Notes under the pieces: model-generated
Database searches by the model: none
Seen by the model: the letters and a program-made list of their open reading frames with translations, nothing else
Told to the model about the DNA's origin: nothing
NCBI GenBank assembly: GCA_035249905.1
Contig: DATFFT010000080.1
Span: forward strand, 1 to 31,572
Direction of reading: 5' to 3'
DNA length: 31,572 nucleotides
From: JAOUEA01 sp035249905
GTDB taxonomy: Bacteria; Actinomycetota; UBA4738; HRBIN12
Shown here: positions 25,196 through 31,572 of the stretch, piece after piece
Layout of the letters: every line of letters starts with the position of its first letter
Position numbering within the stretch: position 1 is the first letter of the stretch
Program-made: the position numbers and the translations under genes

Positions 25196-27823
25196 TCATG
25201 ATCCTCGTCTCCCTCGGGCCGGCCGCACGACGATGTAGGGCTGCTCCGTGAGCGTGGGGCCCAGCCCCGGATACCGGCACGCGGCTCGATCCGTGCGGAC
25301 CTCGAACGCGTACGCCACTGGATACTCACCGGTGAGTTCCGAGCCGGGCAATCCCGCGGTGTACTCCCCGTCGGTCCCCCGCATCTCGCACGTTGAGAAC
25401 GCCAGCGCATGGTTCATGGGGCGGAACCGCACCCGGACGCCGGCAACACGGGCCGCGTGCTCGCCACCGACCCCCACACTCAAGGTGAGCGTCTCGCCGG
25501 GCACGAACCCCCTCGGCGGTGCGTGGGTGATGTCGACGACGGGACGACGCTCCGCGGCGTCGACGAGCGCGGCGACGTCCACGCCGTTGCCGTGAGCCGC
25601 CGCCGGCTCGCGCAGACGATCCCGCATGTCCTGCAGGTCCGCCTCGATCGCCGGCAACCGATCGACCCAGTGCCCGCGCAGGCGCGCTTCCGGCCCGAAG
25701 GTGAGGTCGGGAACGTAGACGCTCGCTCGTTCCGCGGCGTCGGACCACGCGTCGCGAGCGGCGGCGAGGTGATCGACCGCCCGCTGGAGCGACGCGCGCT
25801 CGCCCGTGGCACGATGCAGCTCGTACCAGACGGCCGACCTCAGCTTGCCCGCGAAGAACCGTCCGAGCGCCGCGAGGATCCTCACGTCGACGATCCATCG
25901 CCGAACCTCGGCGTCGGCGGTCGGAGGGCCGATCTCGACCCGCTCGATCCCGCGCACCGACCCGTCGGCGAGCCGCTCGAGGTGCTCGGCGACCTGCAGC
26001 GGCGACATGCGGCCGTCGGGCTCGCCGTCGAGCAGTTCCCGCACGTACCCGGCGACCGGCGAGAACACCTCGGGGTCGAGCGGGCTCACCGTGCCGAACC
26101 GCCGGGGCTCCGGGCTGTCCAGGTACGGGTGCGATCTCGTTCCGTCGTCGGTCCACACGATCGGCATGTCCGTGTAGATCTCGGGCCAGAAGTAGTTGTT
26201 CGACGCAGATGCGTGATGGGCCACCGTGACGAGCGGAAGGATCCGGCTCGCGCTGGCGAGCGCCGACTCGGCCGCCGACGCCGTCGCGCCGAACGACCCC
26301 GCGAGTGCGCGTCGCCACTGATCGGCAGGCGCATCGGGGTCGTAGGTGAGCCGGCCGACGAGCCGGTAGCCGTACGCGTACTTGTCCCAGTCGTCCGTCG
26401 GCTCGAGCGATCGATCGGCGTACCCGGTCCGTCCGTGCGCGATCCCGGTCCCTTCCCGCCCCTTGAACGTGAGCGGCTCGCACCACTCCAGCCCCTGTGA
26501 TCCGGCGAGTGCGGCGGCGCGCCCGTATCCCGCGGCCGTCGCCGGGTCACCCCAGACGAGCAACCGTTGCGTACCCGCCCAGAGCCGGTGCACGATCGAG
26601 TACGGCCTGTCCTCGCGGAGGAAGTCGCCGTATCCGTACCGCGTGAACGGACGGCTCCCCTCGCTCACCGCCATGTACCGGTGCCATTCGCTCCGTTCAC
26701 TGGGATCCTCGCGCACCGGACGCTCGCGCTCCCTGATCGCCGCCTGGTGATACGGCGGACCCATGTGCTCCGCCCAGAACTTCGGCGACACCGTCACGGG
26801 CAAGCCGGTGTCGAGCGCATCCCCGAGCGTGCGGTCGTCGAGGCCCTTCGCGTGGAGGTCGATCCCGACCGGGCGGCCGCAACCGGCGACGCCGGCGAAC
26901 ACCGTCGACCAGAAGTCCCAGCTTCGCTCCGGCACACCGCTCTCGCCGTGGATCCGAAACGTCACTCCCCCGATCGAGGGGCAGGCCTCGAGCAGACCCT
27001 CCACGGCATCGCGGCAGTAGGGGGCATGGCGATCCGGCGAGAGTCCTTCGATCGTGTGCCGGGCGTCCGGACTGTCGAGCCACGCGTAGGCGTGCGTCCA
27101 GAGTCCGAGCTGGAAATCGAGCCCGCGAGCGGCGCACCCGTCGGAGGCGTACTTGAGCATCGCGAGGTTGCGGTCGCGCTCGTCCTCGGACAGTTGCGGG
27201 ACGCGGACGTCGTACCCGGGGACCGTGAGCAGGAACGGATAGGCGAAGTACAGGTACGCGTCGGTGACGCCGCGATGGTAGTTGTAGCCGAGACCGAGCG
27301 TGAGGCTGAACCGGTTGAACCGCTGGGTGGCGAGCATCGTCAGGTAGCGGTCCCAGAAGCCCTCGTCGTGGAACCACGGCAGGTCCTCGACATCACTGCA
27401 GAACAGTCGCGCCACGCTGCGGACGTCGTTGGACGGGCGGCCCACCACCGGTGATCGAGGGATCGCGGGCGCCAGCTGTGTCGCGTGCTCGATCCTGTCC
27501 GCGAGCTCGAGGACACCGTAGACGAGGCCGCGGGGCCCTCCGCCGCACACGATCGTGACGTCCCCGAGGTCGGGATCGGGCGCGATCGCGAACGCTTCCT
27601 CGCCGTGCGGGACCTCGATCCCCGTGCGCGCGAGCCGTTCCGCGACGGCGGATGACCCGGGCCCGGCGACGACCACCCTCGGCGAAGCGTCGTCGCTCCG
27701 CTCGGCCGTCCGCGTCGCCGTACCGCACCGACCGAGCATGTCGCGAAGCTGCTCCGCGGCCCAGGTGGCGGGGGCCGACGTGGCCACACGGTCGGCAGGA
27801 TCGATCGCTATCGCGAACTCCAT
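25196..27823 (-). CDS. Large putative glycoside hydrolase (alpha-glucuronidase/GH20-N-domain-like)
   Basis: An 875-residue protein. The frame opens at 27892, but that region holds the operator; ATG 27823 (MEFAIAIDPADRVATSAPAT) follows AGGAGG. Residues 1-130 resemble the small alpha/beta domain found before GH20 and GH67 barrels (WAAEQLRDMLGR, CGGGPRGLVYGVLELADRIE). The barrel begins near RSVARLFCSDVEDLPWFHDE, with FNRFSLTLGLGYNYH, FQLGLWTHAYAW and VTFRIHGESGVPE, where Glu294 could be catalytic. It continues with an all-helical region (about 480-780) and a C-terminal beta domain. This resembles alpha-glucuronidase-like proteins, but I cannot assign a CAZy family. No signal peptide, so cytoplasmic. 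First gene of its unit under site 5. Confidence 0.78.
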   Translation of the reverse strand: MEFAIAIDPADRVATSAPATWAAEQLRDMLGRCGTATRTAERSDDASPRVVVAGPGSSAVAERLARTGIEVPHGEEAFAIAPDPDLGDVTIVCGGGPRGLVYGVLELADRIEHATQLAPAIPRSPVVGRPSNDVRSVARLFCSDVEDLPWFHDEGFWDRYLTMLATQRFNRFSLTLGLGYNYHRGVTDAYLYFAYPFLLTVPGYDVRVPQLSEDERDRNLAMLKYASDGCAARGLDFQLGLWTHAYAWLDSPDARHTIEGLSPDRHAPYCRDAVEGLLEACPSIGGVTFRIHGESGVPERSWDFWSTVFAGVAGCGRPVGIDLHAKGLDDRTLGDALDTGLPVTVSPKFWAEHMGPPYHQAAIRERERPVREDPSERSEWHRYMAVSEGSRPFTRYGYGDFLREDRPYSIVHRLWAGTQRLLVWGDPATAAGYGRAAALAGSQGLEWCEPLTFKGREGTGIAHGRTGYADRSLEPTDDWDKYAYGYRLVGRLTYDPDAPADQWRRALAGSFGATASAAESALASASRILPLVTVAHHASASNNYFWPEIYTDMPIVWTDDGTRSHPYLDSPEPRRFGTVSPLDPEVFSPVAGYVRELLDGEPDGRMSPLQVAEHLERLADGSVRGIERVEIGPPTADAEVRRWIVDVRILAALGRFFAGKLRSAVWYELHRATGERASLQRAVDHLAAARDAWSDAAERASVYVPDLTFGPEARLRGHWVDRLPAIEADLQDMRDRLREPAAAHGNGVDVAALVDAAERRPVVDITHAPPRGFVPGETLTLSVGVGGEHAARVAGVRVRFRPMNHALAFSTCEMRGTDGEYTAGLPGSELTGEYPVAYAFEVRTDRAACRYPGLGPTLTEQPYIVVRPARGRRGS

Positions 27824-27874
27824 ACGTTGCCGATGGCCTCCTGGTGCGCCGGTTCCCTGGGCGTCCGAGGGCAC

Positions 27875-27889
27875 ATGATAACGTTCCCA
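27875..27889 (-). promoter_or_regulatory. LacI-type operator with embedded -10, site 5 (glycosidase unit)
   Basis: On the minus strand TGGGAACGTTATCAT spans 27889-27875, with TATCAT (27880-27875) as possible -10. The predicted start is near 27868, about 45 nt ahead of ATG 27823. It lies in the 116-bp divergent region between this glycosidase gene and the dehydratase gene at 27940, so one bound repressor might affect both. No clear -35 was identified. Confidence 0.78.
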
Positions 27890-27939
27890 CATCGGCCGGC
27901 ATCCCCGCGCCCTCCGGCATCACTCGATCCGGGGAGACC

Positions 27940-29100
27940 ATGAAGATCACCGAGGTCCGAACCACCGTCGTCGGCACGCCCTGGAGGGATCTGACCTTCG
28001 TCGAGCTCCTGACGGACGAGGGGCTCACGGGCGTGAGCGAGGTCCGCATGGTGAACAAGACCGCCACGTTGGTCGCATGCATCGAGGAGCTGTCCGGTCG
28101 CTACGTGCTCGGGAGCGACCCCTTCGAGATCGAGCGACTCACGTGGAACATCCAGTGGGCCGAGTACGGGCGCGCCGGCGAGGTCGCGCAGAGCACGCTC
28201 AGCGCCTTCGAGATCGCGTGTTGGGATCTGATGGGCCAGGCGCTCGGGGTTCCGGTCTGGAAGCTGCTCGGCGGCCGGTTCCGCGACCGCGTCGTCGCGT
28301 ACGCGAACGGTTGGTACCAGGGCGAGCGAGACTCCGGAACGTTCGCGGACCTAGCGCTGCGTGTCGTCGACGCCGGGTACCGAGCCCTCAAGGTCGATCC
28401 GTTCGGGAAGGCGTCGATCGACCTGTCGCCGCGGGAGCTCCGGCATGCCATCGGACTCGTGGAGGCGGTTCGAGAGGCGATCGGGCCCGACCACGAGCTC
28501 ATGATCGAGATGCACGGACGCTTCGCCCCGGACGTGGCGGTGCGCGTCGCGCGTGCCGTAGAGCCTTCTGAACCGGCGTGGATCGAGGAGCCCGTCGGTC
28601 CGGAGAACGTCTCCGGCCTCCGACGCGTCCGGGAGGCGACGCATCTCCCGATCGCGAGCGGCGAGCGCCTCCACTCGCTCGGTGAGGTCGGCCCCTTCAT
28701 CGAGGGCGGCCTCGTCGACGTGATCCAGGCCGACCTCACGCACTTCGGCGGCTTCCTCGGCATGAAGCGGCTCGCGGGGTGGGCGTCCGCGTACCAGCTC
28801 CAGCTCGCACCTCACAACGTCTGCGGCCCCGTCGGCACGATGGCCAACGTGCACCTCGCCGCGTCGACGCCCAACCATCGCATCCTCGAGCACTTCAACG
28901 ACTTCGCCGATCCGTGGGTCCACCAGCTCGTGGACGAGCCCCCGAGGATCGGCTCCGACGGAAGCTTCGAGGTCCCCGATCGTCCCGGACTGGGTCTCGC
29001 GCTCGATCAGGACGCGTGCGCCGAGCACCCCGCGACGGGAGGCACGATCGAGCTCTTCGAGGAGGGATGGGAGCGCCGGCAGCGCGGCCCTACCCGATGA
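27940..29100 (+). CDS. Enolase-superfamily acid-sugar dehydratase, second paralogue
   Basis: A 386-residue mandelate racemase/muconate lactonizing enzyme-family protein. ATG 27940 (MKITEVRTTVVGTPWRDLTF) follows GGGGAG with short spacing; upstream frame codons cross the operator region. The ligand positions are Glu190 and His192 in IEMHGRF, Glu216 in WIEEPVGP, Glu242 in ASGERLHS, and catalytic His292 in LAPHNVCGPVGT. The first ligand is Glu where the 9402 paralogue has Asp. Spacing between motifs equals that of galactonate dehydratase. It is divergent from the glycosidase operon. The product would be a 2-keto-3-deoxy sugar acid. The two paralogues look well diverged, so different substrates are likely. 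Confidence 0.93.
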   Translation: MKITEVRTTVVGTPWRDLTFVELLTDEGLTGVSEVRMVNKTATLVACIEELSGRYVLGSDPFEIERLTWNIQWAEYGRAGEVAQSTLSAFEIACWDLMGQALGVPVWKLLGGRFRDRVVAYANGWYQGERDSGTFADLALRVVDAGYRALKVDPFGKASIDLSPRELRHAIGLVEAVREAIGPDHELMIEMHGRFAPDVAVRVARAVEPSEPAWIEEPVGPENVSGLRRVREATHLPIASGERLHSLGEVGPFIEGGLVDVIQADLTHFGGFLGMKRLAGWASAYQLQLAPHNVCGPVGTMANVHLAASTPNHRILEHFNDFADPWVHQLVDEPPRIGSDGSFEVPDRPGLGLALDQDACAEHPATGGTIELFEEGWERRQRGPTR

Positions 29101-29110
29101 TCCGGAACGT

Positions 29111-29131
29111 AGCACGGAGCTTCACCGTGCT
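29111..29131 (+). terminator. Weak hairpin after the second dehydratase gene
   Basis: A 7-bp inverted repeat AGCACGG/CCGTGCT with a 7-nt loop begins 11 bp after the dehydratase stop. The following bases are pyrimidine-rich (TCACTTCCTCC) but form no U-run. A possible terminator of the 27940 gene. Confidence 0.35.
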
Positions 29132-29153
29132 CACTTCCTCCATCGTCAAACCG

Positions 29154-29531
29154 ATGCCGTTCGATCCACCGCCCCCGTCGGCGGACTTCCATACGCCCGA
29201 GCCGCCCGTGTTCGACACGCCCGACCCTCACCTGCGGCCGGCCGAGGGCGACGTGGTTCTCCAGGCGGCCTGGGACGAGACGAGGGGCCTGGACCTCATC
29301 CGGAGCTGGCGGTCCGGAGAACGCGCGGCTTCCCCCAACTGCTCCCTGCTCGGCCTACGGTTCGTCGACGTCGGGGAGGGAACCGTGACGGCCACGGCTC
29401 GGATCGACGACGCCGATGGGAAGCGGGTCGCGATGGCCACGAGCGGCGCGATGATCTCCGGGGGCCGCCCCATGGCCCAAACGTCGACGACTGAGCGACC
29501 TCACCCGCTCCGCGCGACGCGGTGCAGCTGA
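29154..29531 (+). CDS. Shortened PaaI-type thioesterase-like protein
   Basis: A reading frame of 125 residues from ATG 29154, or 144 from ATG 29097, which overlaps the dehydratase stop by ATGA; neither start has a clear ribosome site. Residues near LDLIRSWRSGERAASPNCS and LLGLRFVDVGEGTVTA look like the N-terminal helix and first strand of PaaI-type hotdog thioesterases. The next segment, ARIDDADGKRVAMATSGAMI, looks like their last strands. The central helix and catalytic region (about 60 residues) are absent, as if removed by an in-frame deletion. It ends 31 bp inside the 3' end of the convergent cyclase gene. Codon bias is host-like, so loss may be recent. Probably non-functional. Confidence 0.5.
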   Translation: MPFDPPPPSADFHTPEPPVFDTPDPHLRPAEGDVVLQAAWDETRGLDLIRSWRSGERAASPNCSLLGLRFVDVGEGTVTATARIDDADGKRVAMATSGAMISGGRPMAQTSTTERPHPLRATRCS

Positions 29532-30715
29532 AGCGAACCCGAGACGCCCTTCAGCTCGACGGGTCCGACCGGTGTGAACGTCACCGGCGCTCCCCCGGAA
29601 GCGTCGACGACCTCCTGGCTCACCAGCACCTCGCCCGGACCCGCGTGCTCGGCGATCCGGGAGGCGATGTTCACGGTGCGCCCGAAGTAGTCGCCGTCCT
29701 GGAAGACGACCGGCCCTGCGTGCAGGCCCACGTGAGCCGGCGGCAGGCCGTGGTCGGCGACCCTCTCCTTCATCTCGAGCGCAGAGACGACGCCCTGGCC
29801 GGGGTCGCGGAAGTGGAACATCACGCCGTCACCGAGCCACTTCACCGGCTGTCCGCCATGCTCGGTCGACGATCGCCGGACGAGGGTCGCAAGCGTGGTC
29901 GCGACGCCGGCCGCGGCCTCGTCGCCTCGTTCCTCGGTCAGCCTCGTGTACCCGGTGATGTCGAGGAAGCACATCGCCGGCGGTCGGCGCAGCCGACTGA
30001 TCAGTCCGGCTCCTTCGAGCGCGGCCTCAACGTATTCGACCGCGTTCTGGCTCCAGGCGTGCTCCTGCTGCCCGCGGTAGAGCGCGAAGATCGCTTGCTC
30101 GGCGAGCGGAGCCATACGGGCGCCGAGGTCTGCCTGCGCGCCGAGCATCTCGCCCTCGTGCATGCCCTCCTCGACGAGCGGGGTCGTCACCTCGGTCTTC
30201 CACCACTCCGCCTCGGTCTCGGCGATGCGGCGCAGGCTGTCGCCGCTGGTGCGGAGCCACCCCTCGATCACGTCCGGGCGGAACCCGGTCGCGAGCTGCA
30301 GCTCGATCGCCGGCACGATCGCAAGCTCGTGCTCGCGGACCTGGTCGTCGGCCACGGGCCGGGCGAACCCCGTGGCCTCGCGTACGACGACCAGCAGCTC
30401 GAACGGGACCCCGGTCCGCTCGCTCAGCTCGCGGAACGTGGTCTCGCTGTGCGCGGCGAACCGGTCGAACGCGGGCGAGCCGAGGAACTCGAACGAGAGC
30501 GCTCCGTCGCGCACGGCGGCGGCCATGTCGTCGAGGGCCACGCCGGACCGCTCCATGCCGCGGATCCACCGCACCCGGCGGACGTCGGCGTCCGAGTACG
30601 TGTCGTCGGCTCCGGGGTGCAGCAGCCCGAGCTCGACGAGCCGGTCGACGTCGGCCGGTTCGACCCCGGCCCTGCGGGCCAGGTCCCGACGGGTGGGCGA
30701 GGGCGATCGACTCAC
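29501..30715 (-). CDS. MerR-type HTH protein fused to class III adenylate/guanylate cyclase domain
   Basis: A 404-residue protein starting at GTG 30715. Residues about 7-75 look like a MerR-family winged helix (TRRDLARRAGVEPADVDRLV, SDADVRRVRWIRGMERSGVA). A helical middle section (about 80-240) follows. Residues about 245-400 form a class III cyclase domain with metal-binding Asp252 (FLDITGYTRL) and Asp296 (VKWLGDGVMF), substrate-selecting Lys292, and transition-state Asn349 and Arg353 (GRTVNIASRI). All key residues are present, so it should make cAMP or cGMP. MerR-cyclase fusions occur mainly in actinobacteria. It is not linked to the sugar regulon by any operator. Whether the HTH binds DNA or acts only as a sensor module is unknown. 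Confidence 0.9.
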   Translation of the reverse strand: MSRSPSPTRRDLARRAGVEPADVDRLVELGLLHPGADDTYSDADVRRVRWIRGMERSGVALDDMAAAVRDGALSFEFLGSPAFDRFAAHSETTFRELSERTGVPFELLVVVREATGFARPVADDQVREHELAIVPAIELQLATGFRPDVIEGWLRTSGDSLRRIAETEAEWWKTEVTTPLVEEGMHEGEMLGAQADLGARMAPLAEQAIFALYRGQQEHAWSQNAVEYVEAALEGAGLISRLRRPPAMCFLDITGYTRLTEERGDEAAAGVATTLATLVRRSSTEHGGQPVKWLGDGVMFHFRDPGQGVVSALEMKERVADHGLPPAHVGLHAGPVVFQDGDYFGRTVNIASRIAEHAGPGEVLVSQEVVDASGGAPVTFTPVGPVELKGVSGSLQLHRVARSG

Positions 30716-30805
30716 GGACCCAGCCTACGGTCCGGCCGAGGCAAGGTTGCGTGAGCCCGGGACGCGTCCCATGCTCCAGCTGTGCCCGCAGTGAGGGGAA
30801 CCGAC

Positions 30806-31072
30806 ATGCGCCTCGGCTGGTTCGCCGGATGGCGAGGGATCCTCGCGGGCATCGCGTTGCTGATACTCGGCTTCTGGGCGGTCGTGTACACGTGCAACAC
30901 GGAGACCGCGGCGTGCAAGGGCGCCGAACCGTGGCCGGGTGCGACCGGTTTCCTCTACGGCGGGGGTTGGGTGGTCGGCGTCGCCGGCGTCGCGGTGATC
31001 GTCACCGCCGTGGTCGCCTGGATCCTGGGGAACCGCAGGGTTCACGGAGGCGGCCGTTCGGGTGCAGGATGA
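30806..31072 (+). CDS. Small two-helix membrane protein, unknown function
   Basis: An 88-residue protein starting at ATG 30806 after GAGGGGAA with 5-nt spacing. Two hydrophobic segments: GILAGIALLILGFWAVVY (about 12-29) and WVVGVAGVAVIVTAVVAWIL (about 55-74). The short loop between contains two cysteines (CNTETAAC) and faces outside if the basic tail (NRRVHGGGR) is cytoplasmic. It is divergent from the cyclase gene and 3 bp upstream of the decayed cupin gene. No family recognised. Confidence 0.75.
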   Translation: MRLGWFAGWRGILAGIALLILGFWAVVYTCNTETAACKGAEPWPGATGFLYGGGWVVGVAGVAVIVTAVVAWILGNRRVHGGGRSGAG

Positions 31073-31075
31073 GGC

Positions 31076-31457
31076 ATGGGCCGCTCGATGCGACGCATCA
31101 CCGCGCTCGATCTGCGAGAGGGCTCCCCCACGCCGGGCATGGTCCGGGAAGAGGCCGTCTCGACCGAACGGACGTGGGCCGGGATCGCCACGACGGACGC
31201 GGGGATGGTCTAGGGCTGGCATCACCACGGCGATCACGAGTCGGTGATCCACGTGCTCTCCGGCGCCCTGCGCATGGAGTTCGGCCCGGGTGGGTCGGAG
31301 TCCCTCGACGCGGCGCCCGGAGACTTCGTGTATGTCGCCACGACGCCGTGCATCGCGAGTCCAACCCGTCGGGCGAGGCTTCCCGGATCGTGTGTGGCGA
31401 TCGGGCTCGGGAGAAGCCGTGGTCAACGTTCAAGGCCCGGAGCCGGCCGCTTCCTGA
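31076..31457 (+). pseudogene. Cupin-domain protein gene, disrupted
   Basis: From ATG 31076 the frame reads a cupin N-terminus (RRITALDLREGSPTPGMVRE ... WAGIATTDAGMV), then hits TAG at 31211-31213. Reading through gives the metal-binding motif GWHHHGDHES, then IHVLSGALRMEFGPGG and APGDFVYV. The frame then shifts near 31335, where the expected HDAVHRESNPSGEASRIV continues in another frame. It shifts again near 31400 to SGEAVVNVQGPEPAAS, stopping at 31455-31457. One nonsense and two frameshift lesions in 380 bp indicate a decayed gene, or clustered sequence errors near a contig end. The intact ancestor would be about 125 residues. Confidence 0.75.
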
Positions 31458-31520
31458 CCAACAGGGGCTTCACAGGTCTACACGGCGGGTGGAGGATGGG
31501 ATGGAGCAAGCTGGAACCTG

Positions 31521-31572
31521 ATGCCCGCGGAGGAGGTCGAGATGCTCGATCAGTTCCCGGCGCACACGACGA
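31521..31572 (+). CDS. Start of an unidentified gene, cut by the window edge
   Basis: ATG 31521 opens a frame to the window end (MPAEEVEMLDQFPAHTT) with host-like G/C third positions. It has no adjacent Shine-Dalgarno, but a six-codon ORF (ATG 31501, stop 31519-31521) preceded by GGAGG ends exactly on it, which could couple translation. Too short to assign a family. Confidence 0.32.
   Translation, partial: MPAEEVEMLDQFPAHTT

Noticed and set aside
25708..25724. GGGAACGTAGAC in the large glycosidase gene as an operator
   Set aside because: It lacks the central AACGTT palindrome and is inside a coding region.
27824..27892. Extended N-terminus of the large glycosidase containing WERYH
   Set aside because: The WERYH peptide is only the translated operator; the same peptide appears in unrelated frames at the other sites.
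28333..28348. GGAACGTTCGCGG inside the second dehydratase gene as an operator
   Set aside because: The right arm does not match and the position is mid-gene; best seen as coding sequence.
31424..31440. Another AACGTT core (TGGTCAACGTTCAAGG) as a sixth operator
   Set aside because: Outer bases do not match TGGGAACGTTAYCAT, and it lies within the decayed cupin gene, not upstream of a gene.
31496..31572. Alternative frame from ATG 31496 (MGWSKLEPDARGGG) as the gene at the right edge
   Set aside because: Its third codon positions lack the host's G/C bias, unlike the frame from ATG 31521.

Overview
The window is very GC-rich, with strong G/C bias at third codon positions and purine-rich Shine-Dalgarno sites ahead of most genes. 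It encodes an F420-type luciferase-like oxidoreductase and a MerR-HTH/class III cyclase fusion. Together these suggest a high-GC soil-type actinomycete (Actinomycetota) or a similarly GC-rich relative. No rRNA, tRNA, CRISPR array, insertion sequence, integrase or phage gene was seen. About 29 kb forms one dense sugar-acid and glycoside catabolic locus; the last 2.5 kb is unrelated.

Layout. (a) 1-3172, plus: the 3' part of an FMN alpha-hydroxy-acid oxidase gene and a putative glycosidase. (b) 3319-9088, plus: a Tm-1-like/PEP-hydrolase-family pair, a GH2 glycosidase, an aldo/keto reductase and a small membrane protein. (c) 9402-12219, plus: a galactonate-dehydratase-type enzyme, an SDR and an SMP-30 lactonase. 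(d) 12278-13267, plus: a D-2-hydroxyacid dehydrogenase. (e) 23607 down to 13288, minus: a nine-gene transport and metabolism operon with lipoprotein, two permeases, ATPase, PMI-like cupin, Gfo/Idh oxidoreductase, LacI regulator, xylulokinase and F420-type oxidoreductase. (f) 27823 down to 23680, minus: a large putative glycosidase, a cupin and a second hydroxyacid dehydrogenase. (g) 27940-29100, plus: a second acid-sugar dehydratase. (h) 29154-31572: a shortened thioesterase-like gene, the cyclase, a small membrane protein, a decayed cupin gene and a fragment at the window edge.

The main discovery is regulatory. Five copies of a 15-bp near-palindrome, TGGGAACGTTAYCAT, lie just upstream of units b, c, d, e and f. 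Each points in the direction of its transcription unit, and its right half can be read as a -10 hexamer (TAYCAT). Two copies also have a good -35 box 17-18 bp upstream. The central CpG palindrome is typical of LacI-family operators, and the window encodes one LacI-family protein, inside unit e. I infer a self-contained, autoregulated local regulon of at least 18 genes.

Inferred physiology: a CUT1 ABC transporter imports an oligosaccharide or glycoside. Three putative glycosidases without visible signal peptides (GH2, a GHL6-like protein and an alpha-glucuronidase-like protein) would cleave it in the cytoplasm. Released sugars would be oxidised (AKR, SDR, Gfo/Idh), delactonised (SMP-30) and dehydrated (two enolase-superfamily enzymes), with hydroxyacid dehydrogenases and the xylulokinase handling later intermediates. 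I do not recognise a classical 2-keto-3-deoxy-sugar-acid aldolase or kinase. The Tm-1-like/PEP-hydrolase-family pair, the first genes of unit b, are candidates for an unusual lower-pathway step. The substrate is unknown.
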